Shown: positions 16,140-25,479, counted from the first letter of the stretch. The stretch: 64,000 nt of DNA from Paraburkholderia lacunae (GCF_003353175.1 NZ_QHKS01000022.1:251-64250), one strand, 5' to 3'. Numbers and translations are program-made. The notes: generated by a model not told the origin, from the letters alone.

Positions 16140-17702
16140 ATGAAACGCATTCCGATTGAACCGTCTTTTGCCGCATGGCGGCGCACCGCGCGAACGCTGC
16201 TGCGGCAAGGTGTCGAGCCTGGGCAGATCGAGTGGATCGAATCTGACCGCGCTGCGGCGCCCGAACAGAAGGGACTTGATGTTGCCGTCGGGGATGTTGC
16301 CATCGTACATGGTGTGCGCTCTCCGGCGGCTATCGGAACTGGAGCCGATTCCGGCACCATTGACACCTCAAACATGTCGGGCCCCTCCAGCACTGCCGCA
16401 GCCGTCCCCGCAATTCCTCGCGAACTGCTCGCCTGGCTGAAAACGGCGGGCTGCTTTCGGGCGCCGGACCGCTGGGCGCTGCTGTATCGCGTCCTGTGGC
16501 GTTGGACGCGCGGCGAGCGCAACGTCCTCGATCTCAACGACGCCGACGGCGCGCTGCTCAATCAGCGCATCCGGGACGTCGAGCACGAAACGGACGACCT
16601 GCTCACACTTACGCTGTTCAGGCGGCGCGATCCGTCGATGGGTCCGCCTGAGTTCGTCGGCTGGTACGAGCCGCATCATGATGTGCTGGAGCGCGCCGCC
16701 GCGCGGTTCGCCCCTCGCATGGGCGCTTCCACGTGGACGCTGATCACCCCGCACGGCGCGGCATTCTGGAACGGAATGCTGCTGCGCATCGGGCAGCCGC
16801 TCCCAGACGAGGCCGAATACGCCGCTCAGGTGTCTGTGTCGGATCAGGTGCCGGATCAGGTGTCAGCTCAGGCGTCAGCCGCGAGCGCCATGACCGGCGA
16901 AGCCATCACGAGCGAGCCCACTGAAGCGCTCTGGCTCGCGTATTACGCAAGCGCCTTCAATGCGGCGCCGTCCCCCGTGCCGCTGCGCTACTGGCGAACG
17001 CCGCCGGCAGGTCCGCCGTTACCCGCGCATCTCGCACGGGCGCGCAGCCGTCTTGGCGCACAAAGCGCCCCTATTACGGTACCGGACACGCCCCCGGTCG
17101 AGTATTCGGCGCTGACGCCGCCGTTGCTCGAACCTCGCGGGCCACTCGCCACCTGCAGGCGGTGCGCTTTATGGCGCAATGCGACACACGCGGTTGCAGG
17201 CGCCGGGGCGGCGGATGCGGCAATCATGGTGGTCGGCGAGCAGCCCGGCGAGCACGAAGACCGGCAAGGCGAACCCTTCACCGGACCGGCCGGCCAGTTG
17301 CTGGACACCGTGCTCGCGCGCGCGGGCGTCGAACGCGCAGCGCTGTATCTGACCTATGCCGTCAAGCATTACAAGTGGGAATTGATCGACCAGCAGCGCG
17401 TCCACCGTACCCCTGCGCGGCGCGAAGTCGAAGCTTGCCAGTATTGGCTCGAAAGAGAACTCACGCGGATCGCGCCGCGCGTCGTCGTCACGCTCGGCGC
17501 GACCGCGCTGAAGGCGCTGACCGGCGCGCACACCAATCTATCCGAATACCTTGGCCAGACGATCTTCCACGGCGGGCGCCTGGTCGTGCCGACCTATCAC
17601 CCGGCGTATGCGCTGCGAACCGCCGACGCCCGCTTGCGCGCCGACATCGAGGCGACGATCGTGACGGCCTTCAGCCGCGCGGCGCAACTGGCGAACGGCT
17701 GA
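16140..17702 (+). CDS. DUF4130-UdgX fusion, uracil-DNA glycosylase superfamily
   Basis: A 520-residue DNA-repair protein. The N-terminal half (about 1-280) resembles DUF4130, with EFVGWYEPHHDVLERAAARF and a TWTLITPHGAAFW segment. The C-terminal half is a family-4-like uracil-DNA glycosylase of the UdgX type: GEQPGEHEDRQGEPFTGPAG (motif A), then VKHYKWEL, the R-loop, and YHPAYALR (motif B). In known UdgX proteins the R-loop reads KRRIH and its His becomes covalently bound to the abasic sugar left after uracil release. Here it reads QQRVH, keeping the His but not the basic residues. The radical-SAM partner often next to this fusion is absent. A LexA box lies upstream. Confidence 0.88.
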   Translation: MKRIPIEPSFAAWRRTARTLLRQGVEPGQIEWIESDRAAAPEQKGLDVAVGDVAIVHGVRSPAAIGTGADSGTIDTSNMSGPSSTAAAVPAIPRELLAWLKTAGCFRAPDRWALLYRVLWRWTRGERNVLDLNDADGALLNQRIRDVEHETDDLLTLTLFRRRDPSMGPPEFVGWYEPHHDVLERAAARFAPRMGASTWTLITPHGAAFWNGMLLRIGQPLPDEAEYAAQVSVSDQVPDQVSAQASAASAMTGEAITSEPTEALWLAYYASAFNAAPSPVPLRYWRTPPAGPPLPAHLARARSRLGAQSAPITVPDTPPVEYSALTPPLLEPRGPLATCRRCALWRNATHAVAGAGAADAAIMVVGEQPGEHEDRQGEPFTGPAGQLLDTVLARAGVERAALYLTYAVKHYKWELIDQQRVHRTPARREVEACQYWLERELTRIAPRVVVTLGATALKALTGAHTNLSEYLGQTIFHGGRLVVPTYHPAYALRTADARLRADIEATIVTAFSRAAQLANG

Positions 17703-17993
17703 GAGCACCGCGCCCAAACCCACACGGAGCCACATGAGCCGCACGAACGAACCTGCGCGCCACGCGCCCGCAAACGCCGTTTGACGGTGAGGAAGTTCGG
17801 GAAACCTGAAAACCGCAACGGTGAGCGTCTGCGGGAGACAAGTGCCGGATCGCCGCGGCCGGGCATGCCGCTTGCACGCCAAGACTTTCACGCAAGCCGT
17901 TTCGATTCAGCCTAAGCTGATGTGACACCGCGATTTCGAGCGCAACGCCCAGGCGTCGAATGCGGCCCGCGCGCCCACACCACCACCCTATCC

Positions 17994-18698
17994 ATGAGCG
18001 AAACCAGCCCGCGCCTTTTCATCGTCTCGCCCCATTTCAACGACGCCGTGTTCAGTTGCGGCGCACTACTCGCCGCGCATCCCGATGCCGCGGTCTGCAC
18101 GGTATTCGCCGCCCCGCCCGAGCAGGCAATGCATACCGAATGGGATGAAAAGTCGGGATTCACGGACGCCCATCAGGCAGTCCACGCACGCACGCTCGAA
18201 GACAACCGCGCGCTCGAGGTGCTCGACGCAATTCCGTTGCGCATGCCGTTTCGCGACGGCCAGTACCTCGACTCGCCGTCGATCGCCACGCTGGAGGCGG
18301 CGCTCGAAGAAATCATCTACCGCTCAACCGCTAACACGCTGCTAATGCCGCTCGGCCTGAAGCACGCCGACCACCAGCGGGTGTACGAAGCCTGCTGCGA
18401 AATCCTGCCGCGCCTGTCGCATCTCACGTGGTTCGGCTACGAGGAAGCGATCCACCGGCGCACGCCCGGCGTCGTGCAGGCGCGGCTCGCCGATCTGGCG
18501 CGGCGCGGCATCGTCGCGACGCCGGCGCATCCGAGCGCGCATCACACGATCGATCCGGAGCGCCAGGCGCTGCTCAAACGCGAAGCCGTCAACGCGTACG
18601 AAAGCCAGCTGCGCGCCTTCGGCGCGGGCAACTACGAGGACGTTTTTGCCACCGAACGTTACTGGCAACTCAGCGTCTGCCGCCGGCCGAAAAAGTAG
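17994..18698 (+). CDS. PIG-L-family deacetylase-like protein
   Basis: A 234-residue protein of the PIG-L/LmbE fold, a zinc-dependent N-deacetylase family acting on GlcNAc-type substrates. The N-terminal motif reads SPHFNDAVFSCG where family members have PHxDDA/E, and the distal metal His lies in KHADHQRVYE. The first Asp of the pair, which acts as general base in characterised members, is replaced by Asn here, so activity may be altered. There is no signal peptide, so it is probably cytoplasmic. The start at 17994 places the motif 12 residues in, as usual. The preceding 17703-17993 spacer holds nothing I recognise. Confidence 0.82.
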   Translation: MSETSPRLFIVSPHFNDAVFSCGALLAAHPDAAVCTVFAAPPEQAMHTEWDEKSGFTDAHQAVHARTLEDNRALEVLDAIPLRMPFRDGQYLDSPSIATLEAALEEIIYRSTANTLLMPLGLKHADHQRVYEACCEILPRLSHLTWFGYEEAIHRRTPGVVQARLADLARRGIVATPAHPSAHHTIDPERQALLKREAVNAYESQLRAFGAGNYEDVFATERYWQLSVCRRPKK

Positions 18699-18801
18699 CC
18701 GCCCGGCGCGTGTCGAATCGCCTACGCTTGAAAAGAACGGCAGGCGCGTACCCAACCGCCGCCGGCCGTATCGGCCCACTTCCCTACTTCAAGGTGATGC
18801 A

Positions 18802-18954
18802 ATGAGCTACGACATGCATACCAGTCCGATTCCCGATCCGCACGCCGATCCGACCCGCGACCCGGAAGGCGATCCGCTGGTGCCGCCGTCGCCCGGTCAT
18901 CACACCGAGGAACCGCAGCGGCCGGAGGGACCGCCGGACAAGGATCCGGTGTGA
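18802..18954 (+). CDS. Small proline/aspartate-rich protein
   Basis: A 50-residue ORF beginning MSYDMHTSPIPDPHADP, very rich in Pro, Asp and Glu and with no hydrophobic segment, so probably disordered. AAGGTGATGCA precedes the ATG at 18802, a reasonable ribosome binding site. It lies between the PIG-L gene and the convergent phosphonate operon. No function can be given and expression is uncertain. Confidence 0.4.
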   Translation: MSYDMHTSPIPDPHADPTRDPEGDPLVPPSPGHHTEEPQRPEGPPDKDPV

Positions 18955-19009
18955 GACCGCGCGCTCATGAACGTTGTCATGAACACCGTCATGAACGCCG
19001 GCCCGACGC

Positions 19010-20077
19010 TCAGCGCGTGAGTTCGGTAAAGCCTTGCAGCAGGCGGTCGATATCGGCCGCGTGAATGTTGCCCATCGTCGAGATGCGGAACAGTTCGGCC
19101 GACAGGCCGCCCTGACCGGCATAGATGACGAAACCGCGCGCTTTCAATGCGTCGTGCAAGCGCGGATACGGCACGCCGTCCGGCAAGCGATAGGCCCGCA
19201 GCACCACCGACGATTGCTCCGGCGGCAACACACTGCCGATGCCCCTTTCAGCCAGACCCGCGCGCGCCTGCTCGGCGAGCGCGGCATAACGCGCATGACG
19301 CGCGCGCCAGCCGCCTTCGTCGGCGATTTCGCGCAGCGCTTCGACCAGCGCGTAGTACGCATGGACCGACGGCGTGAACGGCGTGTTGCGCTGATCCTGC
19401 AAGCGCGCCATACGGCCGAGATCCAGGTAATACGTGCGGCTCGCCGCTTGCGCGAGCGCCGCGCGCCGCACCAGCACGAACGACGCGCCCGGCACGCCGT
19501 GCAGGCACTTGTTCGCGGTTGCGGCGACGGCGTCGAGACTGCTGTCCGCGAAATCGATCGCTTCCGCGCCAAAGCTGCTGACGCCGTCCACCAGCAAGCG
19601 CAGGCCGCGCTCGCGGCACAGTGCGCCGAGCGCCGGCAGATCGTTCAGGCGGCCGGTCGTCGTTTCATGATGAATTACGGCGACGTGCGTGAACGCCCGG
19701 TCCGCGTCGAGGCGTTCGGCGATCTTCGCGAGATCCGGCGCCTGCATCCAGTCGTGTTTCAGCGACTCGTGCGCCATGCCGTACTGCGTGGCGATCTGCG
19801 AAATGCGCTCGCCGTACACGCCGTTTTCGATCACCAGCAGCTTGCCGTTGCGCGGCACCAGCGCGGCGGTCATGCTTTCCACGGCCGCGGTGCCGGAGCC
19901 GGTCATCAGCACCGCTTGCCACTCTGCGGCGTCGAGCTCGTAGAGATCGACGAGGCGCGTGCGCGCTTCTTCCTGCAAGTCGAAAAACTCGCTTTCGCGA
20001 TGGCACAGATCCATTTGCAGCAGACTGTTGCGGACGCGTTCGGTGAGCGTCACCGGGCCGGGATTGAGCAGCAGCAT
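19010..20077 (-). CDS. phnW: 2-aminoethylphosphonate--pyruvate transaminase
   Basis: A PLP-dependent class V aminotransferase of 355 residues that interconverts phosphonoacetaldehyde plus alanine with 2-aminoethylphosphonate plus pyruvate. It begins MLLLNPGPVTLTERVRNSLL as usual for the family. HHETTTGRLNDL and the DGVSSFGAE segment (PLP-pyridine Asp) precede the Schiff-base Lys in TANKCLHGVPG. PhnW often works in catabolism, but here it is the last gene of an operon with PEP mutase and phosphonopyruvate decarboxylase, so it should run in the biosynthetic direction. Its start overlaps the Ppd stop codon (TAATG). Confidence 0.93.
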   Translation of the reverse strand: MLLLNPGPVTLTERVRNSLLQMDLCHRESEFFDLQEEARTRLVDLYELDAAEWQAVLMTGSGTAAVESMTAALVPRNGKLLVIENGVYGERISQIATQYGMAHESLKHDWMQAPDLAKIAERLDADRAFTHVAVIHHETTTGRLNDLPALGALCRERGLRLLVDGVSSFGAEAIDFADSSLDAVAATANKCLHGVPGASFVLVRRAALAQAASRTYYLDLGRMARLQDQRNTPFTPSVHAYYALVEALREIADEGGWRARHARYAALAEQARAGLAERGIGSVLPPEQSSVVLRAYRLPDGVPYPRLHDALKARGFVIYAGQGGLSAELFRISTMGNIHAADIDRLLQGFTELTR

Positions 20078-21252
20078 TAGCGCACTCCTTGAGCGGCGCC
20101 GATGTGGCGCATCAGGCGCGCTTTCACATCGGGCGGGGTGATAGTGGGACGCGGCAGGCCATCCGGCGTGCCGCGGCGGATCGCGAGACGCGCGAAGCGC
20201 GGGCCGTCGAGCGGCGCCGCTTCGAACAACGCGTCGAGCACGTCGAGGTTGTCGCTTTCAACCGCCGACGCATAACCGCAGGCCGCGGCGACACCCGCAA
20301 ACGACACTTGCGGCGACACCGTCGCCTGACCGCCGGTCGAGTCGTGCGCGCCGTTATCGAACAGCACGTGCGTGAGATTCGCCGGACCATATGCGCCGAG
20401 CGTCGCGAACGCGCCCATGCGCATCAGCGCGGCGCCGTCGCCGTCGAGCGCGACGACGTGCAGGTCGGGGCGCGCCAGCGCGAGACCCAGCGCGAACGGC
20501 GTCACGCAACCCATCGAGCCGACCATGTACAACTGGTTCGGACGGTCGTCGATCGCATAGAGTTCGCGGCCGCAAAAGCCCGTCGACGCAAGCACCACCG
20601 TCGATTCGAGCGGCGTGTGCGCGATGACTTTGCGCAACGCGTCGTGACGCGACGGCAAGTCGCTCGCCGCGGCGTTCGTGAATTGCGAACGCGGCGCCGC
20701 CGGTACGCGGCGCGCGCCTAGGTTGCGCTCTTTCAGTTCGTAGGGCGCCACGCTGCCCTTTTGCATGACGAGCGCGTACGGACGGCCGGTTTCGTCCATG
20801 TGAGCGATGGCGCGATCGAGCGCTGGGCCGATTGCCCCTGCTTCGGTGGGGAAGGTTTCCCACGGAATCTCCATCGTCTCGAGCATAGCGGGCGTGACCG
20901 GCCCCATCAGCGCATGCTGCGGCTCGTCGGCGACGCCCGGTTGGCCGCGCCACGTGACGATCAGCAATTGCGGCAGACGGAAGGTCCACGTCAGCGACGT
21001 CAACGGGCTCACCGCGTTGCCGAGCCCGGAGTTCTGCATCATCGTGATGCCGCGCCGGCCGTTTTGCGCGCCGAGCGTAACGCCGGCGATCAACGCGACC
21101 GCGTCGCCTTCATTGGCCGCCGAGACGTAGTGCAGCGACTCGTCCTGCAACACGTAGTTGATGAAGGGCGTCAGGTACGAACACGGCACCCCTGCATACC
21201 AGTCGAAGCCGCGCTCGCGCGCCGCCTCGACGAATTGTGCGGCCTCGATCAT
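20077..21252 (-). CDS. Phosphonopyruvate decarboxylase
   Basis: A ThDP-dependent enzyme of 391 residues that converts phosphonopyruvate to phosphonoacetaldehyde, pulling the unfavourable PEP mutase reaction forward. The N-terminal pyrimidine domain has YAGVPCSYLTPFINYV and SAANEGDAVALIAG (with the catalytic Glu). The C-terminal pyrophosphate domain has the GDGAALMR...FDNGAHDSTGG ThDP/Mg motif. The length matches Ppd proteins (about 380-400). Its start overlaps the PepM stop by four bases (ATGA), and its stop overlaps the PhnW start. Confidence 0.93.
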   Translation of the reverse strand: MIEAAQFVEAARERGFDWYAGVPCSYLTPFINYVLQDESLHYVSAANEGDAVALIAGVTLGAQNGRRGITMMQNSGLGNAVSPLTSLTWTFRLPQLLIVTWRGQPGVADEPQHALMGPVTPAMLETMEIPWETFPTEAGAIGPALDRAIAHMDETGRPYALVMQKGSVAPYELKERNLGARRVPAAPRSQFTNAAASDLPSRHDALRKVIAHTPLESTVVLASTGFCGRELYAIDDRPNQLYMVGSMGCVTPFALGLALARPDLHVVALDGDGAALMRMGAFATLGAYGPANLTHVLFDNGAHDSTGGQATVSPQVSFAGVAAACGYASAVESDNLDVLDALFEAAPLDGPRFARLAIRRGTPDGLPRPTITPPDVKARLMRHIGAAQGVR

Positions 21253-22979
21253 TGTGCGGCTCCACTGGCTGCGTCCACGGCCTTGTTGCCGATGCCGGCC
21301 GCTGCCGCGAACGGCGCTTGCGCATGGGCGAAATCGCCGGCGCGGCGGAAGTCTTCCAGATCGTTCACACCGCGCCAGTGACCGTGCACGTATTGCACTT
21401 CGATCGATTCGCCTGCTTCGATCAGCGCGTTCAGCAGCGCGGGCATGTCGAGCGAATCGAAATCGGAACGCGCCTGCAGCGTGGCGAGTACGGCTTGCAG
21501 ACGCTCGCGGCCTTCACCGCGCACGTTCAGCAGACCGACCCAGCGGCCATGCGGCGTTGGCGTAGCGATCGCCGACGCGGCGTCCTGCCCGCTCGACACG
21601 TGACGCAGCGTGACCTTGTTGCCGAACAGGCCGCGATCGTCGGCTGCCGAGCACCACGCGAAGTCGCGCACGCTGGCGTTCTCCGCATCCGTCAGCGACG
21701 AATCGACCACCACGCTGAACGCCGCTTCGCTCTCCACCAGATCGCGCAGGATGTAGCTGCGGAACAGCAGGTCGCCGTACGAGACGACGGTGTCGCCCGC
21801 GACGCCGCCGATCGCGCAGGCGAGCGACGCGAGTTCGCCGGTTTGCGCATGACGTTCGTTGACAACCAGCTTGATGCCGGCGGTATCGATGGCATCGGCG
21901 CGATAACCGCCGACCACGGTGATGTCGTTGACGCCCTGCTTCTTGAAGGCATCGACCAGCCAGCGCAGGAGCGGCTTGCCCGCGATCGGCAGCATGACTT
22001 TCGGACGATCTTCGGTGACGGCTTCGAGTCCCGCGCCGCGGCTTGCCGCCAGCACCACCGCCGCGCCGGCCGTGCGTCCGCCCGACAGATAGCGGTCTTC
22101 GGCTTCCGAGTATTCGTCGGCGTCTTGCAGACGGAAGATTTCGTTGACGGCGGCGATGCTGTCTTCGACATTGACGAGCGTTTCGCTGCTGTGAATCTCT
22201 TTGGCGACCGCCTGCATCGCCGAGGTGGCCGCGCGGATCAGATGATTCGCCCAGATCACCGTGCTGATGCCCGCTTCGCGGAACACTTCGGTGGGGGTGC
22301 TGTAGTACTTGGTCGGCACGATCACGAGCGGTGCGCGGCCGGCCCACTCGCGCGCGAATTCGAGGATTTCGTCGGGGCGCGAGAGCTTGCTGTGGATCAG
22401 GATCGCGTCGGCGCCTGCTTGCCGATAGGCCTCTGCCCGGCGCAGCGCTTCGTCCATGCCCCAGCCGGCGATGAGCGCTTCGACGCGGGCGACGATCGAG
22501 AAGTTTTCATCCGACTGCGAGTCTTTACCGGCTTTGATCTTGCCGCAGAACTCATCCATATCGGCGAGCGGCTGGCGTTCGCCGTTGATGAAGCTATTGG
22601 TTTTCGGGAATTGCTTGTCTTCGATACAGACGCCGGCGATGCCGCGCTGTTCGAGTTTGCGCACGAGGCGGCGCACATTGTTGAAGTTGCCGTAGCCGGT
22701 ATCGCCATCGAGGAGGATCGGCAGATCGCTGGCGTCGGCCATGAATTCGAGGGTATCGACGACTTGCGTCCAGCTGGCTTCGTTGTTGTCGCGCACCCCG
22801 AATTGCGCGGAGATGGCGAGACCCGAACCCCAGATTGCTTTGAAGCCGGCTTCCCGGACGATGCGAGCAGAAAGGCCATTGTGGGCCTCCATCATGAATT
22901 CGAGTTCATTGCTGACCAGCATCTGGCGCAGGCGCGCGCTGCGGGACGCGGAAATGAAGGCAGGTTCGCGGGCGTTCAT
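21249..22979 (-). CDS. pepM: PEP mutase fused to nucleotidyltransferase (phosphonate biosynthesis)
   Basis: A 576-residue bifunctional protein. Residues 1 to about 300 form phosphoenolpyruvate mutase, the committed step of C-P bond formation; the diagnostic loop EDKQFPKTNSF is present, separating it from isocitrate-lyase relatives. Residues about 320-555 form a sugar-nucleotidyltransferase-like domain (AAVVLAASRGAGLEAVTEDR then PKVMLPIAGKPLL), like the phosphonate cytidylyltransferase PntC that makes CMP-2-aminoethylphosphonate. In the signature the usual LAAG reads LAAS. The Met at 22979 has AGGAG upstream; the frame is open to 23303 but that extension is low-GC and unrelated. It heads the operon pepM-ppd-phnW. 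Confidence 0.92.
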   Translation of the reverse strand: MNAREPAFISASRSARLRQMLVSNELEFMMEAHNGLSARIVREAGFKAIWGSGLAISAQFGVRDNNEASWTQVVDTLEFMADASDLPILLDGDTGYGNFNNVRRLVRKLEQRGIAGVCIEDKQFPKTNSFINGERQPLADMDEFCGKIKAGKDSQSDENFSIVARVEALIAGWGMDEALRRAEAYRQAGADAILIHSKLSRPDEILEFAREWAGRAPLVIVPTKYYSTPTEVFREAGISTVIWANHLIRAATSAMQAVAKEIHSSETLVNVEDSIAAVNEIFRLQDADEYSEAEDRYLSGGRTAGAAVVLAASRGAGLEAVTEDRPKVMLPIAGKPLLRWLVDAFKKQGVNDITVVGGYRADAIDTAGIKLVVNERHAQTGELASLACAIGGVAGDTVVSYGDLLFRSYILRDLVESEAAFSVVVDSSLTDAENASVRDFAWCSAADDRGLFGNKVTLRHVSSGQDAASAIATPTPHGRWVGLLNVRGEGRERLQAVLATLQARSDFDSLDMPALLNALIEAGESIEVQYVHGHWRGVNDLEDFRRAGDFAHAQAPFAAAAGIGNKAVDAASGAAQ

Positions 22980-23610
22980 ATTTTTCGGTACTCCTGGTGA
23001 CAGGCCGGTTTTGTCCATCCCTGAAAGGGGTTCTTTGTGCCCTGCTGGCGACTGGAAAATCGCGACTATAGCTGAAAACGTTTTTATGCGTTTTTTTGCG
23101 GAGATTAGGATTTTTATGCTGTTGGGGTTAGGTGGAAAAATGTGTTGTTTTTTGCATTTTCCAGGCGATGGGGATTTAGCTTTTCTGATTTGGATTTGAT
23201 TGGCGTTTTGTGGAATATTGACACTATTCCTTGCCGGCGTTGAGTTGGCGTGTTTCCATCTGCTCTTTGCTTTTAGAGTTTTGACGGTTTTGAGCTTATC
23301 CAATATCGGGTTTTAACCGTCTTCCGCATTGATTTTTATATCAGTTAATTAGCGGCGCCCCTGTGCCGGCGGCAACGCCAGGAAACCAATCAGAAATCAA
23401 AAGCGAACGCCGCAGGCGCAGGTGTGCACTGCACAGACCACAACCAACCAGAAGCGCCGTGCAGGCTAAAAATCAGACAAATAAATACACAAGGGTTTTC
23501 CCTCTCTCCACCCATCGCGCATCAAAACCGTAAACACGGTAATCGACAGGCCCGTTGCTGCAAGCGAATTACAAAGTCTCCGACCGACCACCTGGAACAA
23601 GTCCCCGCCC
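22980..23610. other. AT-rich divergent spacer between pepM and the chemoreceptor
   Basis: About 630 bp without a gene. The pepM-proximal part (about 23040-23350) is distinctly lower in GC than the surroundings, with T-rich runs, and should contain the phosphonate operon promoter. I could not single out a -35/-10 pair or operator with confidence. No RNA gene is recognisable. Confidence 0.5.
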
Positions 23611-25152
23611 ATGACTCTGAACAAAAAACTAGCCTCAATGATTGCGGTCCTCTGGACCGGCCTGATCCTGATCGGCGGCTTCGGCGCATGGCAAAACCGC
23701 GCCTCGATGATCTCCGACCGCCGCGATCAGCTCACTACGCTGATCGACCAGGCGAACCACATCGTCAACCGCTACTACACCCTCGCGCAGCAACACGCGA
23801 TCAGCGAAGAAGAAGCCAGAAAACAGGCGCTGGAAACGCTAGCCGCGATGCGCTATGGCAAAGACGGCTACATCTCCGTCAACGACTCGCAGTCCGTCAT
23901 GCTGATGCATCCGATCAAGAAGGAACTGGTCGGCAAAAATTTGGCGCAGTTCACCGACCCGGCAGGTCACCATCTGTTCGTCGACATCGTCACCGCAGGC
24001 AATCGCGATGGCGGCGGTTTCGTCGACTATCTGTGGTCCAAGCCAGGCAGCGACCAGCCCGTCGCGAAGACCAGCTACTCGCGCCACTTCACGCCGTGGG
24101 ACTGGTATCTGGTCACCGGCATGTACATGGACGACGTGCAGCGCGCGTTCTACGCCAGCCTGCTGCGCTGGCTCGCCATCACCGTGACGCTCGGCGCCAT
24201 CGCCACGTCCGTCATGCTGCTGGTTCTGCGCAGCATCCGCCGCTCGCTCGGCGGCGATCTGGAAGCGGCCGTCGACGCAGCCCAACACATGGCGCGCGGT
24301 AACCTCGCCACGCGTGTGCCGGTTCGCCCGGAAGCCACCGGCAGCCTGCTGCACGCGCTCCACACCATGCAGGCCGGGCTCGTCGATACGGTTTCGCGCG
24401 TGCGTCAGGGCACCGAGAACATCAATATCGGCGCAACCGAAATCGCCGCCGGCAATACGGATCTCTCGCAACGCACCGAAGAGCAGGCGGCGGCGCTCGT
24501 CGAAACCGCGTCGAGCATGGATCAGATGACGGTCAACGTGAAACAGAACGCGGACAGCGCGCAGCAAGCGGCGCAACTCGCTGGCCAGGCCGCGGACGTC
24601 GCCACGCGCGGCAGCCGCGTGGTCGACGACGTGGTCCGCACGATGGGCGAAATCACCAGCAGCTCGCGGCAGATCGGCGACATCATCGGCGTGATCGACG
24701 GCATCGCGTTCCAGACCAATATCCTCGCGCTCAACGCAGCCGTCGAAGCGGCCCGGGCGGGCGAACAGGGACGCGGCTTCGCTGTCGTCGCGGCGGAAGT
24801 GCGCAGCCTCGCGCAACGCTCGGCCACCGCCGCCAAGGAAATCAAGGCGCTGATCGAGACCTCCACCGGCACCGTCGAAGCAGGCGCCGCATTGGTTTCC
24901 AACGCTGGTTCGACGATGGGCGAAATCGTGCAATCGGTGCGCCGCGTCAATGAAATTCTCGAGGAAATCAGCCATGCGTCGCGCGAACAAAGCGCGGGCA
25001 TCGAGCAGGTGAATCGCGCAGTCGGCGAAATGGATCAGGTCACGCAGCAGAATGCGGCGCTCGTCGAGCAAGCCGCCGCCGCGGCCCATTCGCTGAAAGA
25101 TCAGGTGGGCGTGCTGCGCGAGGCGATTTCGAGCTTCGCTCTGCCGGCCTGA
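23611..25152 (+). CDS. Methyl-accepting chemotaxis protein with Cache sensor
   Basis: A 513-residue chemoreceptor. An N-terminal membrane helix (about 8-28) is followed by a periplasmic single-Cache domain (about 35-185; segments YGKDGYISVNDSQSVMLMHP and FTPWDWYLVTGMYMDDV), a second membrane helix near 190-212, HAMP, and a signalling domain with the standard tip FQTNILALNAAVEAARAGEQ. sCache receptors of this type usually sense small carboxylates. There is no CheR-binding pentapeptide. It is monocistronic with terminators behind it. Confidence 0.94.
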   Translation: MTLNKKLASMIAVLWTGLILIGGFGAWQNRASMISDRRDQLTTLIDQANHIVNRYYTLAQQHAISEEEARKQALETLAAMRYGKDGYISVNDSQSVMLMHPIKKELVGKNLAQFTDPAGHHLFVDIVTAGNRDGGGFVDYLWSKPGSDQPVAKTSYSRHFTPWDWYLVTGMYMDDVQRAFYASLLRWLAITVTLGAIATSVMLLVLRSIRRSLGGDLEAAVDAAQHMARGNLATRVPVRPEATGSLLHALHTMQAGLVDTVSRVRQGTENINIGATEIAAGNTDLSQRTEEQAAALVETASSMDQMTVNVKQNADSAQQAAQLAGQAADVATRGSRVVDDVVRTMGEITSSSRQIGDIIGVIDGIAFQTNILALNAAVEAARAGEQGRGFAVVAAEVRSLAQRSATAAKEIKALIETSTGTVEAGAALVSNAGSTMGEIVQSVRRVNEILEEISHASREQSAGIEQVNRAVGEMDQVTQQNAALVEQAAAAAHSLKDQVGVLREAISSFALPA

Positions 25153-25184
25153 GGCTGCGTCGCCACTGCGCAGCGCAAAAAAGA

Positions 25185-25210
25185 AGGCGCTCGACAGGCA
25201 GGGAGCGCCT
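25185..25210 (+). terminator. Hairpin after the Cache chemoreceptor
   Basis: AGGCGCTC and GAGCGCCT form an 8-bp stem with a ten-base loop 33 bp after the stop codon. It is followed only by CTTAAC, a weak U-tract, so it may be an attenuating hairpin or part of a tandem terminator with the one at 25256. Confidence 0.45.
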
Positions 25211-25255
25211 CTTAACACGCCGCGTCGGAGTTGACGCATTAATCGAACGAACCAG

Positions 25256-25289
25256 CCGCGCGGATTTTTCACACCGCGCGGTTTTTTTT
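25256..25289 (+). terminator. Rho-independent terminator
   Basis: CCGCGCGG pairs with CCGCGCGG across a ten-base loop (ATTTTTCACA), followed by eight T residues. It is a strong terminator for the chemoreceptor transcript. Confidence 0.9.
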
Positions 25290-25330
25290 GTGGCTTTGAC
25301 CCGTCCTGAAATGGGTTGACACTTTTTCCG

Positions 25331-25410
25331 CCCCTGTCCGCTGCCGTCCGCCCCTGTCCGCTGCCGTCCGCCCCTGTCCGCTGCCGTCCGCTACCGGCCG
25401 CTGTCGTCCG
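25331..25410 (+). repeat. 20-bp tandem repeat, three perfect and one degenerate copy
   Basis: The unit CCCCTGTCCGCTGCCGTCCG occurs at 25331-25350, 25351-25370 and 25371-25390, followed by a diverged fourth copy at 25391-25410 (CTACCGGCCGCTGTCGTCCG). It lies in the noncoding spacer before the ftsI paralogue. Perfect copies next to a decayed one suggest recent slippage amplification. Confidence 0.9.
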
Positions 25411-25479
25411 CACACTATTCGCCCCCACCCAAACACCCGCTCATCAGCGAACGCTCACCACGCCTCTCGCCCCCTGGAC

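Noticed and set aside
25331..25410. CRISPR array
   Set aside because: The 20-bp units are directly contiguous with no spacers, and there are no cas genes in the window.
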